Assembly (NCBI GenBank): GCA_030536145.1
Contig: JAUNQN010000020.1
Location: 1 to 48,280, forward strand
Direction: 5' to 3'
Length of the DNA: 48,280 nt
Source: Akkermansia sp.
Lineage (GTDB): Bacteria > Verrucomicrobiota > Verrucomicrobiia > Verrucomicrobiales > Akkermansiaceae
The notes beneath the pieces were generated by a model. The model was not told where the DNA came from. It saw nothing but the letters and a program-made list of their open reading frames with translations, and did not search any database. Below, one piece after another: positions 16,675 through 25,018 of the stretch. The position numbers and the translations under genes were made by a program. Position 1 is the stretch's first letter; each line of letters starts with the position of its first letter.

Positions 16675-18539
16675 CCAGAGAACAAACCCAGAGCTTCTAC
16701 GCCGTCATCCGCCTCCTTTTGGGCGTGATTGTCATCGGCCTGGCCATCTTCCAGCTCTTCCTCACCTTCCGCGGCCTGGACCAGCCCGCAGCCATGGACC
16801 AGGCTCAGATTGCCCGCCAGATTGCCCGCGGCGAGGGGTTCACCACCAAATTCATCCGCCCGGTGGACGTGGCTGCCCAGGACAAGCAAAAAAACAAGGC
16901 ACCGATTGATTTCAACGCGTTCAAGGATACCAACAGTGCCCCGCTATACCCGTACATCCTCTCCACCGCCATCAAGATTTCCGGGTACGACCAGTTTGAA
17001 AGCCACCGCATGGATGCGGAAATCTCCAACGTGTACGGCGGTGACCGCGTGATAGCCGGCGTAAGCACACTCTTCTTCATCATCTCCCTGATACTGGCGT
17101 ATTTCCTATGCACAGACCTGTTCGACGAGCTGATAGCCTGCACCACCGTGGCCTTCATGGGCCTGAGCGAGCTGATGCTGGGCTACGCCATCAGCGGGCT
17201 GCCCCAGCCCTTCATGATGTGCTGCCTGCTGGGAGCACTGCTCTGCATCAAGCAGGCGGTGTACCATGACAAGGAGCTCAATCAGGGCTGGAGTTCCATG
17301 TACAGCTGCCTTGCCTTCCTCCTCATGGCGGCCATCTGCCTGAGTTCCTATATCGGCATCTGGTGCGCGGTGGGCCTGGTGGTATTCTGCGGCCTGAAAA
17401 TGAAACCCAAGGGCCTGCACGCAGCCTACGGCGCAGCCATCCTGGCATTTCTGGTGCTGCTGCCCATCCTGACCGCCACCAAGGAGTGCGGCGGCATGAC
17501 CAACCGCTTCCTGCACGCGGTGTACTTCGGCTTCGGCGGTGATGCAGGAACCCTCATGCAGCGCAGCACGGCAGAGGCCAGCGTGAGCTTCAACAACTCC
17601 AACTTTTTCCTCCGCCTCCTGGGCTACACCTTCGCCCAGTTCAACACGCTCTACACCAACATGGGCTCCATCGTGGTCACGCCCTTCTTCCTGCTCTCCC
17701 TCTTCAACCGCTTCAAGAGCGACACCGTGGAGGGCGTGAAATGGGCCACCTTCAGCATGTGGATCTGCGCCTGCGTGGGCATGGCCCTCTTCGGGGAAAC
17801 CACCCCCATCAGCGAGTCCCAGCTGAGCATACTCTTTGCCCCCGTGTTTGCGGCATACGGCCTGGCCATGGTGTTCAACCTGCTAGCCCGCCTGAACCTG
17901 GGTGCCAACTTCAAGGTGGTGCGCGGCATCTGCATCTTCTTCATGCTGCTCATCTCCTCCGGCCTCTTCCTCTTCCAGCTCCCCAGGCAGCTCTACCTGG
18001 GCATCTGGACCAGCGCCCGCGGCCTGCCCCACTATCCCCCCTACTACCCGCCCAAGTTCAATTTCAACCTGCATGAGATGACCAATCCGGATGACATCAT
18101 CGTGACGGACCAGCCTTGGGCCGTGGCGTGGTACGCAGACCGCAAGGCCCTGTGGATACCCCGCAGCATCGACGAGTTCACGGAAGTGATGGAGCCCATC
18201 TTCGGCCGCGGCAAACAGTCCGTCCAGGGCTTCCTGATCACGCCCAGCTCCCATGCCATGACCGCCAACGGCATGGCCGGCATCATCCGCGAGTACGGCG
18301 ACTTTGCCCCGCTGGTGATGGAGGGCAAGCTGCTGCAGCTGGCACCCAAGCACAACGTGGCCTTTGCGGACTTCTTCACCGTGAACGCCAATGAGCAGGA
18401 CACCTCCCGCACGCTGGGCAGCCTGGTATCCTCCCACGGCCAGTACCCGTACCGCAACTTCCTGCTGGGCGCAGACATGGTGTACTACAGCCGCACCCCC
18501 GTGCTCAACCCGGACACAAAACCCAAGCGCGCCAAATGA
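16653..18539 (+). CDS. Polytopic membrane protein, GT39-like
   Basis: A 628-residue protein with about ten or more membrane helices up to residue 450 and a C-terminal extracytoplasmic domain of about 170 residues. The first loop after helix 1 reads D-Q-P-A-A-M-D-Q-A-Q-I-A-R-Q-I-A-R-G-E-G-F-T, resembling the acidic first loop and IA..L..G.GF motif of ArnT/PMT-type (GT39) glycosyltransferases. That suggests transfer of a sugar from a polyprenyl-phosphate donor at the outer face of the membrane, but the acceptor is unknown and the match is distant. It overlaps the regulator before it and the xseB gene after it. Confidence 0.55.
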   Translation: MQPQQALTREQTQSFYAVIRLLLGVIVIGLAIFQLFLTFRGLDQPAAMDQAQIARQIARGEGFTTKFIRPVDVAAQDKQKNKAPIDFNAFKDTNSAPLYPYILSTAIKISGYDQFESHRMDAEISNVYGGDRVIAGVSTLFFIISLILAYFLCTDLFDELIACTTVAFMGLSELMLGYAISGLPQPFMMCCLLGALLCIKQAVYHDKELNQGWSSMYSCLAFLLMAAICLSSYIGIWCAVGLVVFCGLKMKPKGLHAAYGAAILAFLVLLPILTATKECGGMTNRFLHAVYFGFGGDAGTLMQRSTAEASVSFNNSNFFLRLLGYTFAQFNTLYTNMGSIVVTPFFLLSLFNRFKSDTVEGVKWATFSMWICACVGMALFGETTPISESQLSILFAPVFAAYGLAMVFNLLARLNLGANFKVVRGICIFFMLLISSGLFLFQLPRQLYLGIWTSARGLPHYPPYYPPKFNFNLHEMTNPDDIIVTDQPWAVAWYADRKALWIPRSIDEFTEVMEPIFGRGKQSVQGFLITPSSHAMTANGMAGIIREYGDFAPLVMEGKLLQLAPKHNVAFADFFTVNANEQDTSRTLGSLVSSHGQYPYRNFLLGADMVYYSRTPVLNPDTKPKRAK

Positions 18540-18793
18540 GCCCCAGACCCGCCAAGAACGCCATGAGCTTTGAACAGGCCACCGCGCGCCTGGAGGAGAT
18601 TGTGGCACGCATGGACGACCCCGCCACCGGCATGGAGCAGATGATTGCCCTGGCGGAGGAAGGCATGGCGCTCATCCGCAGCAGCAAGAAGCTGCTGGCA
18701 GAGGCGGAGCTGAAAATCCGCAAGCTGGAGGCCCCGCAGGAGCAGGACACCCCGGCCGCACCGCAAGACGACAATGAGTTCTCCCTCCTCTAA
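18536..18793 (+). CDS. xseB: Exodeoxyribonuclease VII small subunit
   Basis: An 85-residue protein matching XseB: MSFEQATARLEEIVARMDDPATGMEQMIALAEEGMALIRSSKKLLAEAELKI is the typical coiled two-helix core (F-E-x-A-x-x-x-L-E-x-I-V-x-x-x-E/D). With XseA it forms the single-strand-specific nuclease ExoVII. The large-subunit gene is not in the window. It overlaps the previous stop by 4 bp and the dxs start by 20 bp. The linkage xseB-dxs is common in many bacteria, which supports both calls. Confidence 0.92.
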   Translation: MSPRPAKNAMSFEQATARLEEIVARMDDPATGMEQMIALAEEGMALIRSSKKLLAEAELKIRKLEAPQEQDTPAAPQDDNEFSLL

Positions 18794-20660
18794 CCTGCCT
18801 GCCCTGCTGGGCGGCATCCACAGCCCGGCGGACCTGAAGGCCCTGCCGGCAGACAAGCTGCCGCAGCTGGCACAGGAGATACGCGACCTGCTCATCGGCA
18901 CGCTTGCCGAGACCGGCGGCCACCTGGCACCCAACCTGGGCCTGGTGGAGCTGAGCATCGCCCTGCACCGCGTGTTCGAGACCCCGCGTGACAAGATTCT
19001 CTTCGATGTCTCCCACCAGTGCTACATCCACAAGCTGCTCACCGGGCGTGCGGAAGCATTCCACACCATCCGCCAGTTCGGCGGCCTGAGCGGTTTCACC
19101 AAGCGCAGTGAATCAGAGCATGATGCCTACGGGGCCGGCCACGCCGGCACCGCGCTCTCCGCAGGCCTGGGCATGGCCGCCGCGCGTGACCTGGCCGGGG
19201 ACGACTACAACGTCATCTCCATTGTGGGGGATGGAGCCTTTACCTGCGGCACCACGCTGGAGGGACTGAACAACATCTCCACCACCACCAAAAAGTTCAT
19301 CCTGATCCTGAACGACAACGAGTGGAGCATAGACAAGAACGTGGGTGCCCTCTCCCAGTACTTCAGCTCCCTGCAGCAGACGGATGCCTACGAGTGGCTG
19401 CGGGACCGCGCCAAGACCATCATCGAGAAGATGGCCGGCAGCACTGCCCGCAAGCAGGTCACCAAGCTGGTGCATGCCGCCCACGGCCTCATCACCCCGC
19501 TGAGCTTCTTCCAAGAGCTTGGGCTCACCTATTACGGCCCCATAGACGGGCATGACACGGAGCGGCTGGAGAAAATCCTCCGCATCGTGGCCCGGCAGGA
19601 TACACCCGTCATCCTCCACGTCATCACCAACAAGGGCCACGGCTACGGCCCCGCCCAGTGCAACCCCTCCAAATTCCACGGCATCGGCAAGTACAACGTG
19701 GAAGACGGCAGCACCAGCAAGGGGGCCGTCCCCACCTATTCGGAAGTATTCGGCCAAACACTCTCCGCCCTGGCAAAGGAGGACCCCGCCATTACCGGCA
19801 TCACCGCCGCCATGCCCAGCGGAACCAAGCTGGACATCTTCCGCAGCCACTTCCCCAAGCGCTATTACGACGTAGGCATAGCAGAGGAACACGCCGCCAT
19901 CTTTGCCTGCGGCCAGGCCACCCAGGGGCTCAAGCCGTACGTGGCCATCTATTCCACCTTCATGCAGCGCTGCGTGGACATCATCCAGCATGACGCTGCG
20001 CTGCAGAACCTTCCCGTGCGCTTCTGCATGGACCGCGCCGGACTCTCCCCGGATGACGGGCCCACCCACCACGGCGTGTTTGACATAGCCATGCTGCGCG
20101 CCATACCCAACCTGGTGTTCATGCAGCCTAAGGACGAGGCCGAACTGGCAGCCATGCTGGTGACCATGAACGGCATCAACGACCGCCCCAGCGCCATCCG
20201 CTACCCGCGCGGCTGCGGAGAGGGCGTACCCATGCCGGAGCAGCCGCAGCCGCTCCCCATAGGCCGGGCAGAGGTGCTGGCAGAGGGCACGGACGTGTGC
20301 CTGCTGGCACTGGGCAACATGAACAGCGTGGCCGCCCAGGCGGCGGAAATACTGCAACAACAGGGCATATCCTGCTCCCGCGTGAACGCCCGCTTCATCT
20401 GCCCGCTGGATGAATCCTGCATCATGCAGCAGGCCGCCCGGCACAAGCTCATCGTCACCCTGGAGGACCACACCATCGCCGGCGGTTTCGGCTCCGCCGT
20501 GCTGGAGCTCCTCAGCACCCGCTGCTGCGGCACACCCGTCCTGCGCATCGGCTGGCCCACGCGCTTTGTGGAGCACGGCACGCAGGAGCTGCTGCGCGCC
20601 AAGCACCGCCTGACCCCCCAGGCCGTTGCAGAAGATATCCTAACCCGGCTCAACTCATGA
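18774..20660 (+). CDS. dxs: 1-deoxy-D-xylulose-5-phosphate synthase
   Basis: A 628-residue thiamine-diphosphate enzyme that condenses pyruvate and glyceraldehyde 3-phosphate, the first step of the MEP isoprenoid pathway. The ThDP site is visible as GDGAFTCGTTLEGLNN ... NDNEWSI, the substrate-binding His in FDVSHQCYIHK, the second-domain Glu in AEEHAAIFACGQA, and DRAGLSPDDGPTHHGVFD. Some positions differ from the Escherichia coli type (DVSHQ for DVGHQ, FTCGTTLE for ITAGMAFE), which suggests a divergent branch, yet all key His and Glu residues remain. Gene order xseB-dxs supports it. The next gene overlaps its stop by 4 bp. Confidence 0.93.
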   Translation: MSSPSSNLPALLGGIHSPADLKALPADKLPQLAQEIRDLLIGTLAETGGHLAPNLGLVELSIALHRVFETPRDKILFDVSHQCYIHKLLTGRAEAFHTIRQFGGLSGFTKRSESEHDAYGAGHAGTALSAGLGMAAARDLAGDDYNVISIVGDGAFTCGTTLEGLNNISTTTKKFILILNDNEWSIDKNVGALSQYFSSLQQTDAYEWLRDRAKTIIEKMAGSTARKQVTKLVHAAHGLITPLSFFQELGLTYYGPIDGHDTERLEKILRIVARQDTPVILHVITNKGHGYGPAQCNPSKFHGIGKYNVEDGSTSKGAVPTYSEVFGQTLSALAKEDPAITGITAAMPSGTKLDIFRSHFPKRYYDVGIAEEHAAIFACGQATQGLKPYVAIYSTFMQRCVDIIQHDAALQNLPVRFCMDRAGLSPDDGPTHHGVFDIAMLRAIPNLVFMQPKDEAELAAMLVTMNGINDRPSAIRYPRGCGEGVPMPEQPQPLPIGRAEVLAEGTDVCLLALGNMNSVAAQAAEILQQQGISCSRVNARFICPLDESCIMQQAARHKLIVTLEDHTIAGGFGSAVLELLSTRCCGTPVLRIGWPTRFVEHGTQELLRAKHRLTPQAVAEDILTRLNS

Positions 20661-21499
20661 AAACCCGCCTGTTCCCCGCCCTGATTGCCCTTGCCTGTAC
20701 CCTGCCCGCCCTTTCCGTGGAGAAAGCCCCGGATGCCAAGGAGGAAATCCTGCCCGTCGGCCAGCAAAAGGAAATGAAAGTGGACGAGCTGCCAGAATGG
20801 CTCATCGAGTTCTCCAACATGGCCCGCGAGGACCGCCAGGCCTATCTGGAGAGCTTCAACCGCGCCAAGGCCCTCTACCAGACCGGCGACTGGAACAAGT
20901 GCCTGCTGGAAATCAACAACTGCGAGAGCATCTACAACAAGAACCCCAACCTCTGGAACCTGCGCCTGAGCTGCATGATAGAGGCCAAGAGCGTGGAATC
21001 CGCAGAGGAAATCCTGGCAAAGGTGAAGGAGGCCCTGCCGCAGGACAACGTCACCCTGCTGAACATCGCCAACCTCCACATGCTCCAGAAGGAGTACCGG
21101 GAATGTGTCACGGAGCTCGTCTCCATCATCTCCGCCCTGCCGTATGACTCCTCCCCGGAGATGGTGAACATCCTGCGCTACCGCATCCTGCTCAGCCACC
21201 TCATGCTGGGGGAGGAAGAGGAGGCCAGGGATATCATCCAGGATCTCAACCCGCTCTCAGACACCCCCCTGTACTACTACGCCCTGGCAGCATTCGATAT
21301 CTACCACGGCAAGCGCCAGGACGCGCTCATGAACATCAACGCCGCAAACTCCATCTTCTCCAAGGGCCAGGCCACCATCCCCTACCAGCGTGGCATCACC
21401 GCCTCCGGCATCATTGATAAATACCTGCCCGCCATCGTTCCGCAGGAGAAACTGCAGCAGGCAGGGGAGGCGGAGAACGCCCGGACCACGACCAAGTAA
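20657..21499 (+). CDS. Secreted TPR-like protein
   Basis: A 280-residue protein with a signal peptide at residues 1-20 (ending PALS). From about residue 55 it is all helical with TPR-type spacing: A-K-A-L-Y-Q-T-G-D-W-N-K-C-L-L-E-I-N, then units around NPNLWNLRLSCMIEAKS, NVTLLNIANLHMLQKEYRECV and FDIYHGKRQDALMNINAA. It should act as a periplasmic scaffold; no enzyme motif is visible. Its ATG overlaps the dxs stop (ATGA) and its stop abuts the recO start, so it is translationally coupled to both, but a role shared with them is not evident. Confidence 0.75.
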   Translation: MKTRLFPALIALACTLPALSVEKAPDAKEEILPVGQQKEMKVDELPEWLIEFSNMAREDRQAYLESFNRAKALYQTGDWNKCLLEINNCESIYNKNPNLWNLRLSCMIEAKSVESAEEILAKVKEALPQDNVTLLNIANLHMLQKEYRECVTELVSIISALPYDSSPEMVNILRYRILLSHLMLGEEEEARDIIQDLNPLSDTPLYYYALAAFDIYHGKRQDALMNINAANSIFSKGQATIPYQRGITASGIIDKYLPAIVPQEKLQQAGEAENARTTTK

Positions 21500-22033
21500 A
21501 TGGAGAAGGACACCGGCACCGTGCTCCGCCAGCTCCCCCTGGGGGAAAACGGGCTGATTGTCGTCTGGTGTACACGGGGGCACGGCATCATCCGCACCGC
21601 AGCGCGCGGCGCGCGCAAGCCCGGCAGTGAGCTGGCAGGCCACGTGGACCTGTTCCATGAGTGCGAGCTGTTGTTCGACCACGCGCGCAGCGGTGACCTG
21701 CACCCGCTGAAAACCGCCACCCTGGCAAACGCCCGCTTGCCCCTGCGCGGCAATCTGCACAAGCTGCGCCTGGCCAGCTACATGGCGCGCCTGCTGCTGG
21801 CCACCGTGGAACCCGGCGCCGCAGACCCGGAATGGCACCGCCTTATCTCCGGCGCGCTGGATTACGTGGCGGAAAACCCGCTGCGCATGGCCATCCTCAC
21901 CCACTTTGAAAAGCGCCTGGCCACCCTGCACGGCATCTACAGCCCGGAGCGCCCCGCCCACACCGCCCTGCTGCGCCATTTCCACCACCTGCCCCCCGGG
22001 CGGGACGAGCTGGCAGAGCTGCTGCAGCAGTGA
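21500..22033 (+). CDS. recO: RecO-like DNA repair protein (short)
   Basis: A 177-residue protein. The N-terminal 80 residues match the RecO OB fold: the T-G-T-V-L-R-Q-L-P-L-G-E-N-G-L-I-V-V start, R-G-A-R-K-P-G-S, and H-V-D-L-F-H-E-C-E-L-L. RecO loads RecA with RecR in gap repair and anneals single strands. It is clearly shorter than the usual 230-250 residues and lacks the C-terminal zinc-finger cysteines of many members. The start ATG directly follows the TAA of the TPR gene. It is the last gene of the run that begins with argC. Confidence 0.75.
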   Translation: MEKDTGTVLRQLPLGENGLIVVWCTRGHGIIRTAARGARKPGSELAGHVDLFHECELLFDHARSGDLHPLKTATLANARLPLRGNLHKLRLASYMARLLLATVEPGAADPEWHRLISGALDYVAENPLRMAILTHFEKRLATLHGIYSPERPAHTALLRHFHHLPPGRDELAELLQQ

Positions 22034-22048
22034 TTTTCCCGCGCATCA

Positions 22049-22086
22049 GAAAAAAGGGGCGGGAACCGCTGCCGATTCCCGCCCCG
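22049..22086 (-). terminator. Terminator between recO and the M42 peptidase
   Basis: Perfect 10-bp stem GGGGCGGGAA/TTCCCGCCCC (22056-22065 with 22076-22085). On the reverse strand it is followed by TTTTTTC, ending the peptidase transcript; it can also slow recO transcription. Confidence 0.82.
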
Positions 22087-22102
22087 TGTATTTGTTCAGA
22101 AC

Positions 22103-23248
22103 TTACTTCTTCTTGGGAGCAGCCTTCTTGGCGGCCGGCTTCTTGGCGGGGGACTTCTTCTCCACGGCCTTGGGGGCCAGGGATCGCTGGATATTCTTCC
22201 AGCTCCAGTCCCAGCGGTCCAGGTTGCCGATGCAGGCGGCCAGCAGGTCCACGCTGGCCTGCACGTCCGTCTTGTGGGCCATCTCAATGCTCTGGTGCAC
22301 ATTGCGCACCGGGATGGAGAGGGCGCCGCAGATGGAACCGCCGGCCACAAACTTCTGCATAGCGCCGGCATCCGTGCCGCCGGCGGCCAGCAGCTCCAGC
22401 TGGTAGGGAATCTTGCCTTCCTCTGCCAGGGCCACCATGTACTTCACCATGCGGCTGTCCGTGATCATGGTACCGTCGTACACCTTGATGCCCACACCCT
22501 TGCCCAGCACCGTGCACTTGTCGTGCGCGCCGCTGCCGGGGGTATCAAAGGCGATGGTCACATCCAGCGCAAAGGCGAACGTGGGCTGAATGGCGATGGT
22601 GGAAGCCTGGGCGCCGCGCAGGCCCACCTCCTCCTGCACCGTGAACACGGCGTAGAAATCATACATGGGCGTAATGCCTGCCTCCTTCATGGCACGCACG
22701 GCCTCGATAAGCATGTAGCAGCCGCCGCGGTTGTCGATGCTCTTCACGTTCAGGCAGTCGCCCATCTCCACCAGGTCGCCCACGCGGGTAATGGAATCAC
22801 CCACGGAAACGTACTTCTCCACTTCCTCCTTGGTCATGCCCACATCCACCACGTAATCCGTCACGGCGGGCATCTTGGTGCGCTCCTCCGGGCTCATCAC
22901 GTGGATGGGCTTCACGCCCATGCAGCCGGGCAGGTCTTTCTTGCCGTGCACCACCACGCGCTGCGCGGTCAGCGTCTTGGGGTCGAAACCGCCGAGCGGC
23001 AGGATACGGATGAAGCCGTTGTCGTCTATATGGCGGACCATGAAACCGATTTCATCCATGTGCGCCGCGCACATGATGCAATCGGCATCGCTCTTGCCCT
23101 TGACCAGCGCAATCACGTTGCCGATGTTGTCCACCATAATCTCGTCGGCCAGGGGCTCCATCTCCTCCATGATGACATCGCGGATGCCGTACTCGAAAGC
23201 GGGAGCACCGGACGCCTCACACAGCTTCTTGAAAAGCGGGGTATTCAT
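22103..23248 (-). CDS. M42 family metallo-aminopeptidase with Lys/Ala-rich tail
   Basis: A 381-residue M42 (glutamyl aminopeptidase/endoglucanase-type) peptidase. Metal and catalytic residues are in place: His of CAAHMDEIGFMV, bridging Asp of VKSIDNRGGCY, the Glu pair of TVQEEVGLRGAQ, Asp of ALDVT and His of VRNVHQSIE; TDAGAM is also typical. It should trim peptides in the cytoplasm as a large oligomer. Unusual is the added C-terminal tail SPAKKPAAKKAAPKKK, similar to histone H1-like tails; it may bind nucleic acid or polyanions. The promoter's -10 box ends 8 nt before the ATG. It is transcribed alone. Confidence 0.93.
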   Translation of the reverse strand: MNTPLFKKLCEASGAPAFEYGIRDVIMEEMEPLADEIMVDNIGNVIALVKGKSDADCIMCAAHMDEIGFMVRHIDDNGFIRILPLGGFDPKTLTAQRVVVHGKKDLPGCMGVKPIHVMSPEERTKMPAVTDYVVDVGMTKEEVEKYVSVGDSITRVGDLVEMGDCLNVKSIDNRGGCYMLIEAVRAMKEAGITPMYDFYAVFTVQEEVGLRGAQASTIAIQPTFAFALDVTIAFDTPGSGAHDKCTVLGKGVGIKVYDGTMITDSRMVKYMVALAEEGKIPYQLELLAAGGTDAGAMQKFVAGGSICGALSIPVRNVHQSIEMAHKTDVQASVDLLAACIGNLDRWDWSWKNIQRSLAPKAVEKKSPAKKPAAKKAAPKKK

Positions 23249-23256
23249 ACAGGGCT

Positions 23257-23285
23257 ACTTTACTCCTCTCCGTCCCCCTTTTCAA
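23257..23285 (-). promoter_or_regulatory. Promoter of the M42 peptidase
   Basis: Reverse strand TTGAAA (23280-23285), 17 bp, TAAAGT (23257-23262), then 8 nt to the ATG at 23248; nearly leaderless. Confidence 0.75.
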
Positions 23286-23425
23286 GGCGGAATATGGCAA
23301 AAATAACGATTTTTTGCCCTGCTCCCGCACGGCACGGCTATTTCCCCCGCATCCCCCCCTGCCCCGCCCTGTAGATTCTGCCGCACCACTTCCGTTCCCC
23401 GTATCAGAAAACACACCGCACCATC

Positions 23426-24031
23426 ATGAAGCACACCTTCCTCACCCTCTGCCTGGCCCTCGGCATCTGCGCCGTACCCGCAGCCACAGCACAGGATGCC
23501 GCAGATTCCGCAGCCAAGCCCGCCACCACCCAGAAATCCGGCCAGAAGGCCAAGAAAAAGGTGGTGAAGGTGAAACCCGGCAAGGCCAACAAGGCCATCG
23601 GCAAGCTCAAGACCGTCAACGGTGTGAAAGCCAACGCCAAGGCCCAGTACTACATCGTCTTCCAGTCCGCCAGCTGGTGCGGCGCCTGCAATGCAGAGAT
23701 GCCCAACATCGTGAAGGCGCATGAGGAGATGAAGGCCGCCGGCGGCCTGGTAGAGGTCGTCCTCGCCTCCTCTGACCATGATGCCCCCTCCGCCAACGGT
23801 TTCCTGAACAAGTACCACGCCAAGTTCCCCACCATCTTCAAGAAAGACGCCGCCAAGATTCCCGGCTTCAAGGTTGCCTCCGGCATCCCCTGGGCACAGG
23901 TCATCGATGCAGAGGGCAACGTCATCGAGGACAGCCACGCCGGTGCCATTATCAGCCAGTGGCACAAGTACGAGGACATGGCCAAGCAGAAGCAGGCAGA
24001 GGCTGAACAGAACGCCGTCGCAAAAGCCTGA
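23426..24031 (+). CDS. Secreted thioredoxin-like protein, CGAC (paralogue 3 of 5)
   Basis: A 201-residue protein: signal peptide 1-22 (ending ATA), a Lys-rich spacer (SGQKAKKKVVKVKPGK) and a thioredoxin domain with Cys85-Gly-Ala-Cys88 in SASWCGACNAEMP. The cis-proline is in GIPWAQVID. The CGAC pair differs from the CGPC of paralogues 1, 2 and 5 and would change the redox potential. The C-terminus is a charged helix (MAKQKQAEAEQNAVAKA). No clean promoter was found in the 177-bp gap before it, although TGTAGATT near 23370 resembles an extended -10. Paralogue 4 follows after 41 bp. Confidence 0.87.
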   Translation: MKHTFLTLCLALGICAVPAATAQDAADSAAKPATTQKSGQKAKKKVVKVKPGKANKAIGKLKTVNGVKANAKAQYYIVFQSASWCGACNAEMPNIVKAHEEMKAAGGLVEVVLASSDHDAPSANGFLNKYHAKFPTIFKKDAAKIPGFKVASGIPWAQVIDAEGNVIEDSHAGAIISQWHKYEDMAKQKQAEAEQNAVAKA

Positions 24032-24039
24032 GTCCCCAT

Positions 24040-24072
24040 CCTCCCCAAAAAATCTCTAATCCTAAATCCAAA
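24040..24072 (+). repeat. AT-rich heptad-like repeat remnant
   Basis: The spacer between paralogues 3 and 4 contains AATCTCTAATCCTAAATCC, whose reverse complement shares GGATTTAGG with the left flank of the four-helix-bundle cassette at 31260-31310. It ends 3 bp before the next ATG. It may be a solo copy of the same flank type. Confidence 0.35.
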
Positions 24073-24714
24073 ATGAAAACCGCCATCCTCTCCATCTCCC
24101 TCATGCTCGGCCTGTTCCTGGCCGCTCCCGCCGTCTGCTCTGCAGATGACAGCGCAGACACCGCCGCCAAGCCGGCCAAGACCGTGAAACGCGCCAAGCT
24201 CAAGCCGGAAGGCAAGGCGGGAAAGGCCATCGCCCGCCTCAAGAGCTTCTCCCCGCACAAGGCAAACGCCGGCGCCAAGTACTTCATCCTCCTGCAGTCC
24301 GCCAGCTTCTGCAAGCCCTGCAATGCAGAGATGCCCCACGTGGCAGAGGTGCACAAGGAGATGAAGAAGAAGGGCCTGGTGGAAATCATCCTGGTGAGCG
24401 CAGACCCCACCCCGGATGCCGCCAAGGGCTTCCTGAAAAAGTACAATGCGGACCTGCCCGCCGTCATGCCGGATGCCGGTGCCAAGATTCCCGGCTTCCA
24501 GCGCTCCCAGGGCATCCCCGCCGCCCAGCTCATCGACTCCGATGGCAACGTGCTGGAATCCGGCATCGGCTGCCTGAACAAGTGGCAGCAGTATGAGAAC
24601 CAGGCAGAAGCCGCCATCCAGGCCAAGGAGCAGGAAAAAGCCGCCGCCAAGGAAGCCAAGCGCGCCGCTGCCGCTGAAAAGAAGGCAGCCAAGGGAGCCA
24701 CCGCCGCCATCTGA
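24073..24714 (+). CDS. Secreted thioredoxin-like protein, CKPC (paralogue 4 of 5)
   Basis: A 213-residue protein: signal peptide 1-23 (ending CSA), a short basic spacer, and a thioredoxin domain with the active pair Cys80-Lys-Pro-Cys83 in SASFCKPCNAEMP. The usual Trp before the first Cys is Phe and the second residue is Lys, a marked change from the WCGPC of the other copies, so redox behaviour probably differs. The cis-proline is in GIPAAQLID. The last 40 residues form an Ala/Lys/Glu-rich helix (AAAKEAKRAAAAEKKAAKGA). It is probably co-transcribed with paralogue 3 and closely resembles it. Confidence 0.85.
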   Translation: MKTAILSISLMLGLFLAAPAVCSADDSADTAAKPAKTVKRAKLKPEGKAGKAIARLKSFSPHKANAGAKYFILLQSASFCKPCNAEMPHVAEVHKEMKKKGLVEIILVSADPTPDAAKGFLKKYNADLPAVMPDAGAKIPGFQRSQGIPAAQLIDSDGNVLESGIGCLNKWQQYENQAEAAIQAKEQEKAAAKEAKRAAAAEKKAAKGATAAI

Positions 24715-25018
24715 ACCGCAAGTTTTTTCATAGCAGCATACATACGCACCCAGTTACGCCACAGCCGCAAGGCGACGGCGGAGCCGCCCGAGGGTCCCGC
24801 ACTCCGGGCGGCTAAACACTATTTAGAGAGTTCACCCCTATCCATTGACAACCAATCCTTTTGAATCCACTAGCACGCAGGGGATTCAATGGCAGGAACC
24901 AGCCATATTTCCTATCTTCCCAGATTCAGAGTTGTTTGGCAACATTGCCGCCAGCGTGGAGCAAGGGCGGCGGTGGCGCGGTTCCATGTAGCCCCCACGA
25001 ACTTTATCCGCTGAGGCA
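24715..25018. other. Non-coding spacer with two inverted repeats
   Basis: No convincing gene lies here; a 64-codon frame near 24861 has no family character or start context. Two structures are visible: AGCCGCCCG/CGGGCGGCT (24782-24790 with 24805-24813), a GC-rich hairpin that may end the thioredoxin-like transcript although no T run follows; and TTGAATCC/GGATTCAA (24861-24868 with 24882-24889), with CCATTG and CAATGG just outside. A lone TTGACA at 24845 has no -10. Confidence 0.5.

Noticed and set aside
19113..20606. 497-codon reverse-strand ORF opposite dxs
   Set aside because: Antisense shadow; dxs carries all catalytic motifs on the forward strand.
24845..24873. Promoter with TTGACA at 24845
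   Set aside because: The sequence 17 bp downstream (CACTAG) is not a -10 box and no gene follows in that direction.
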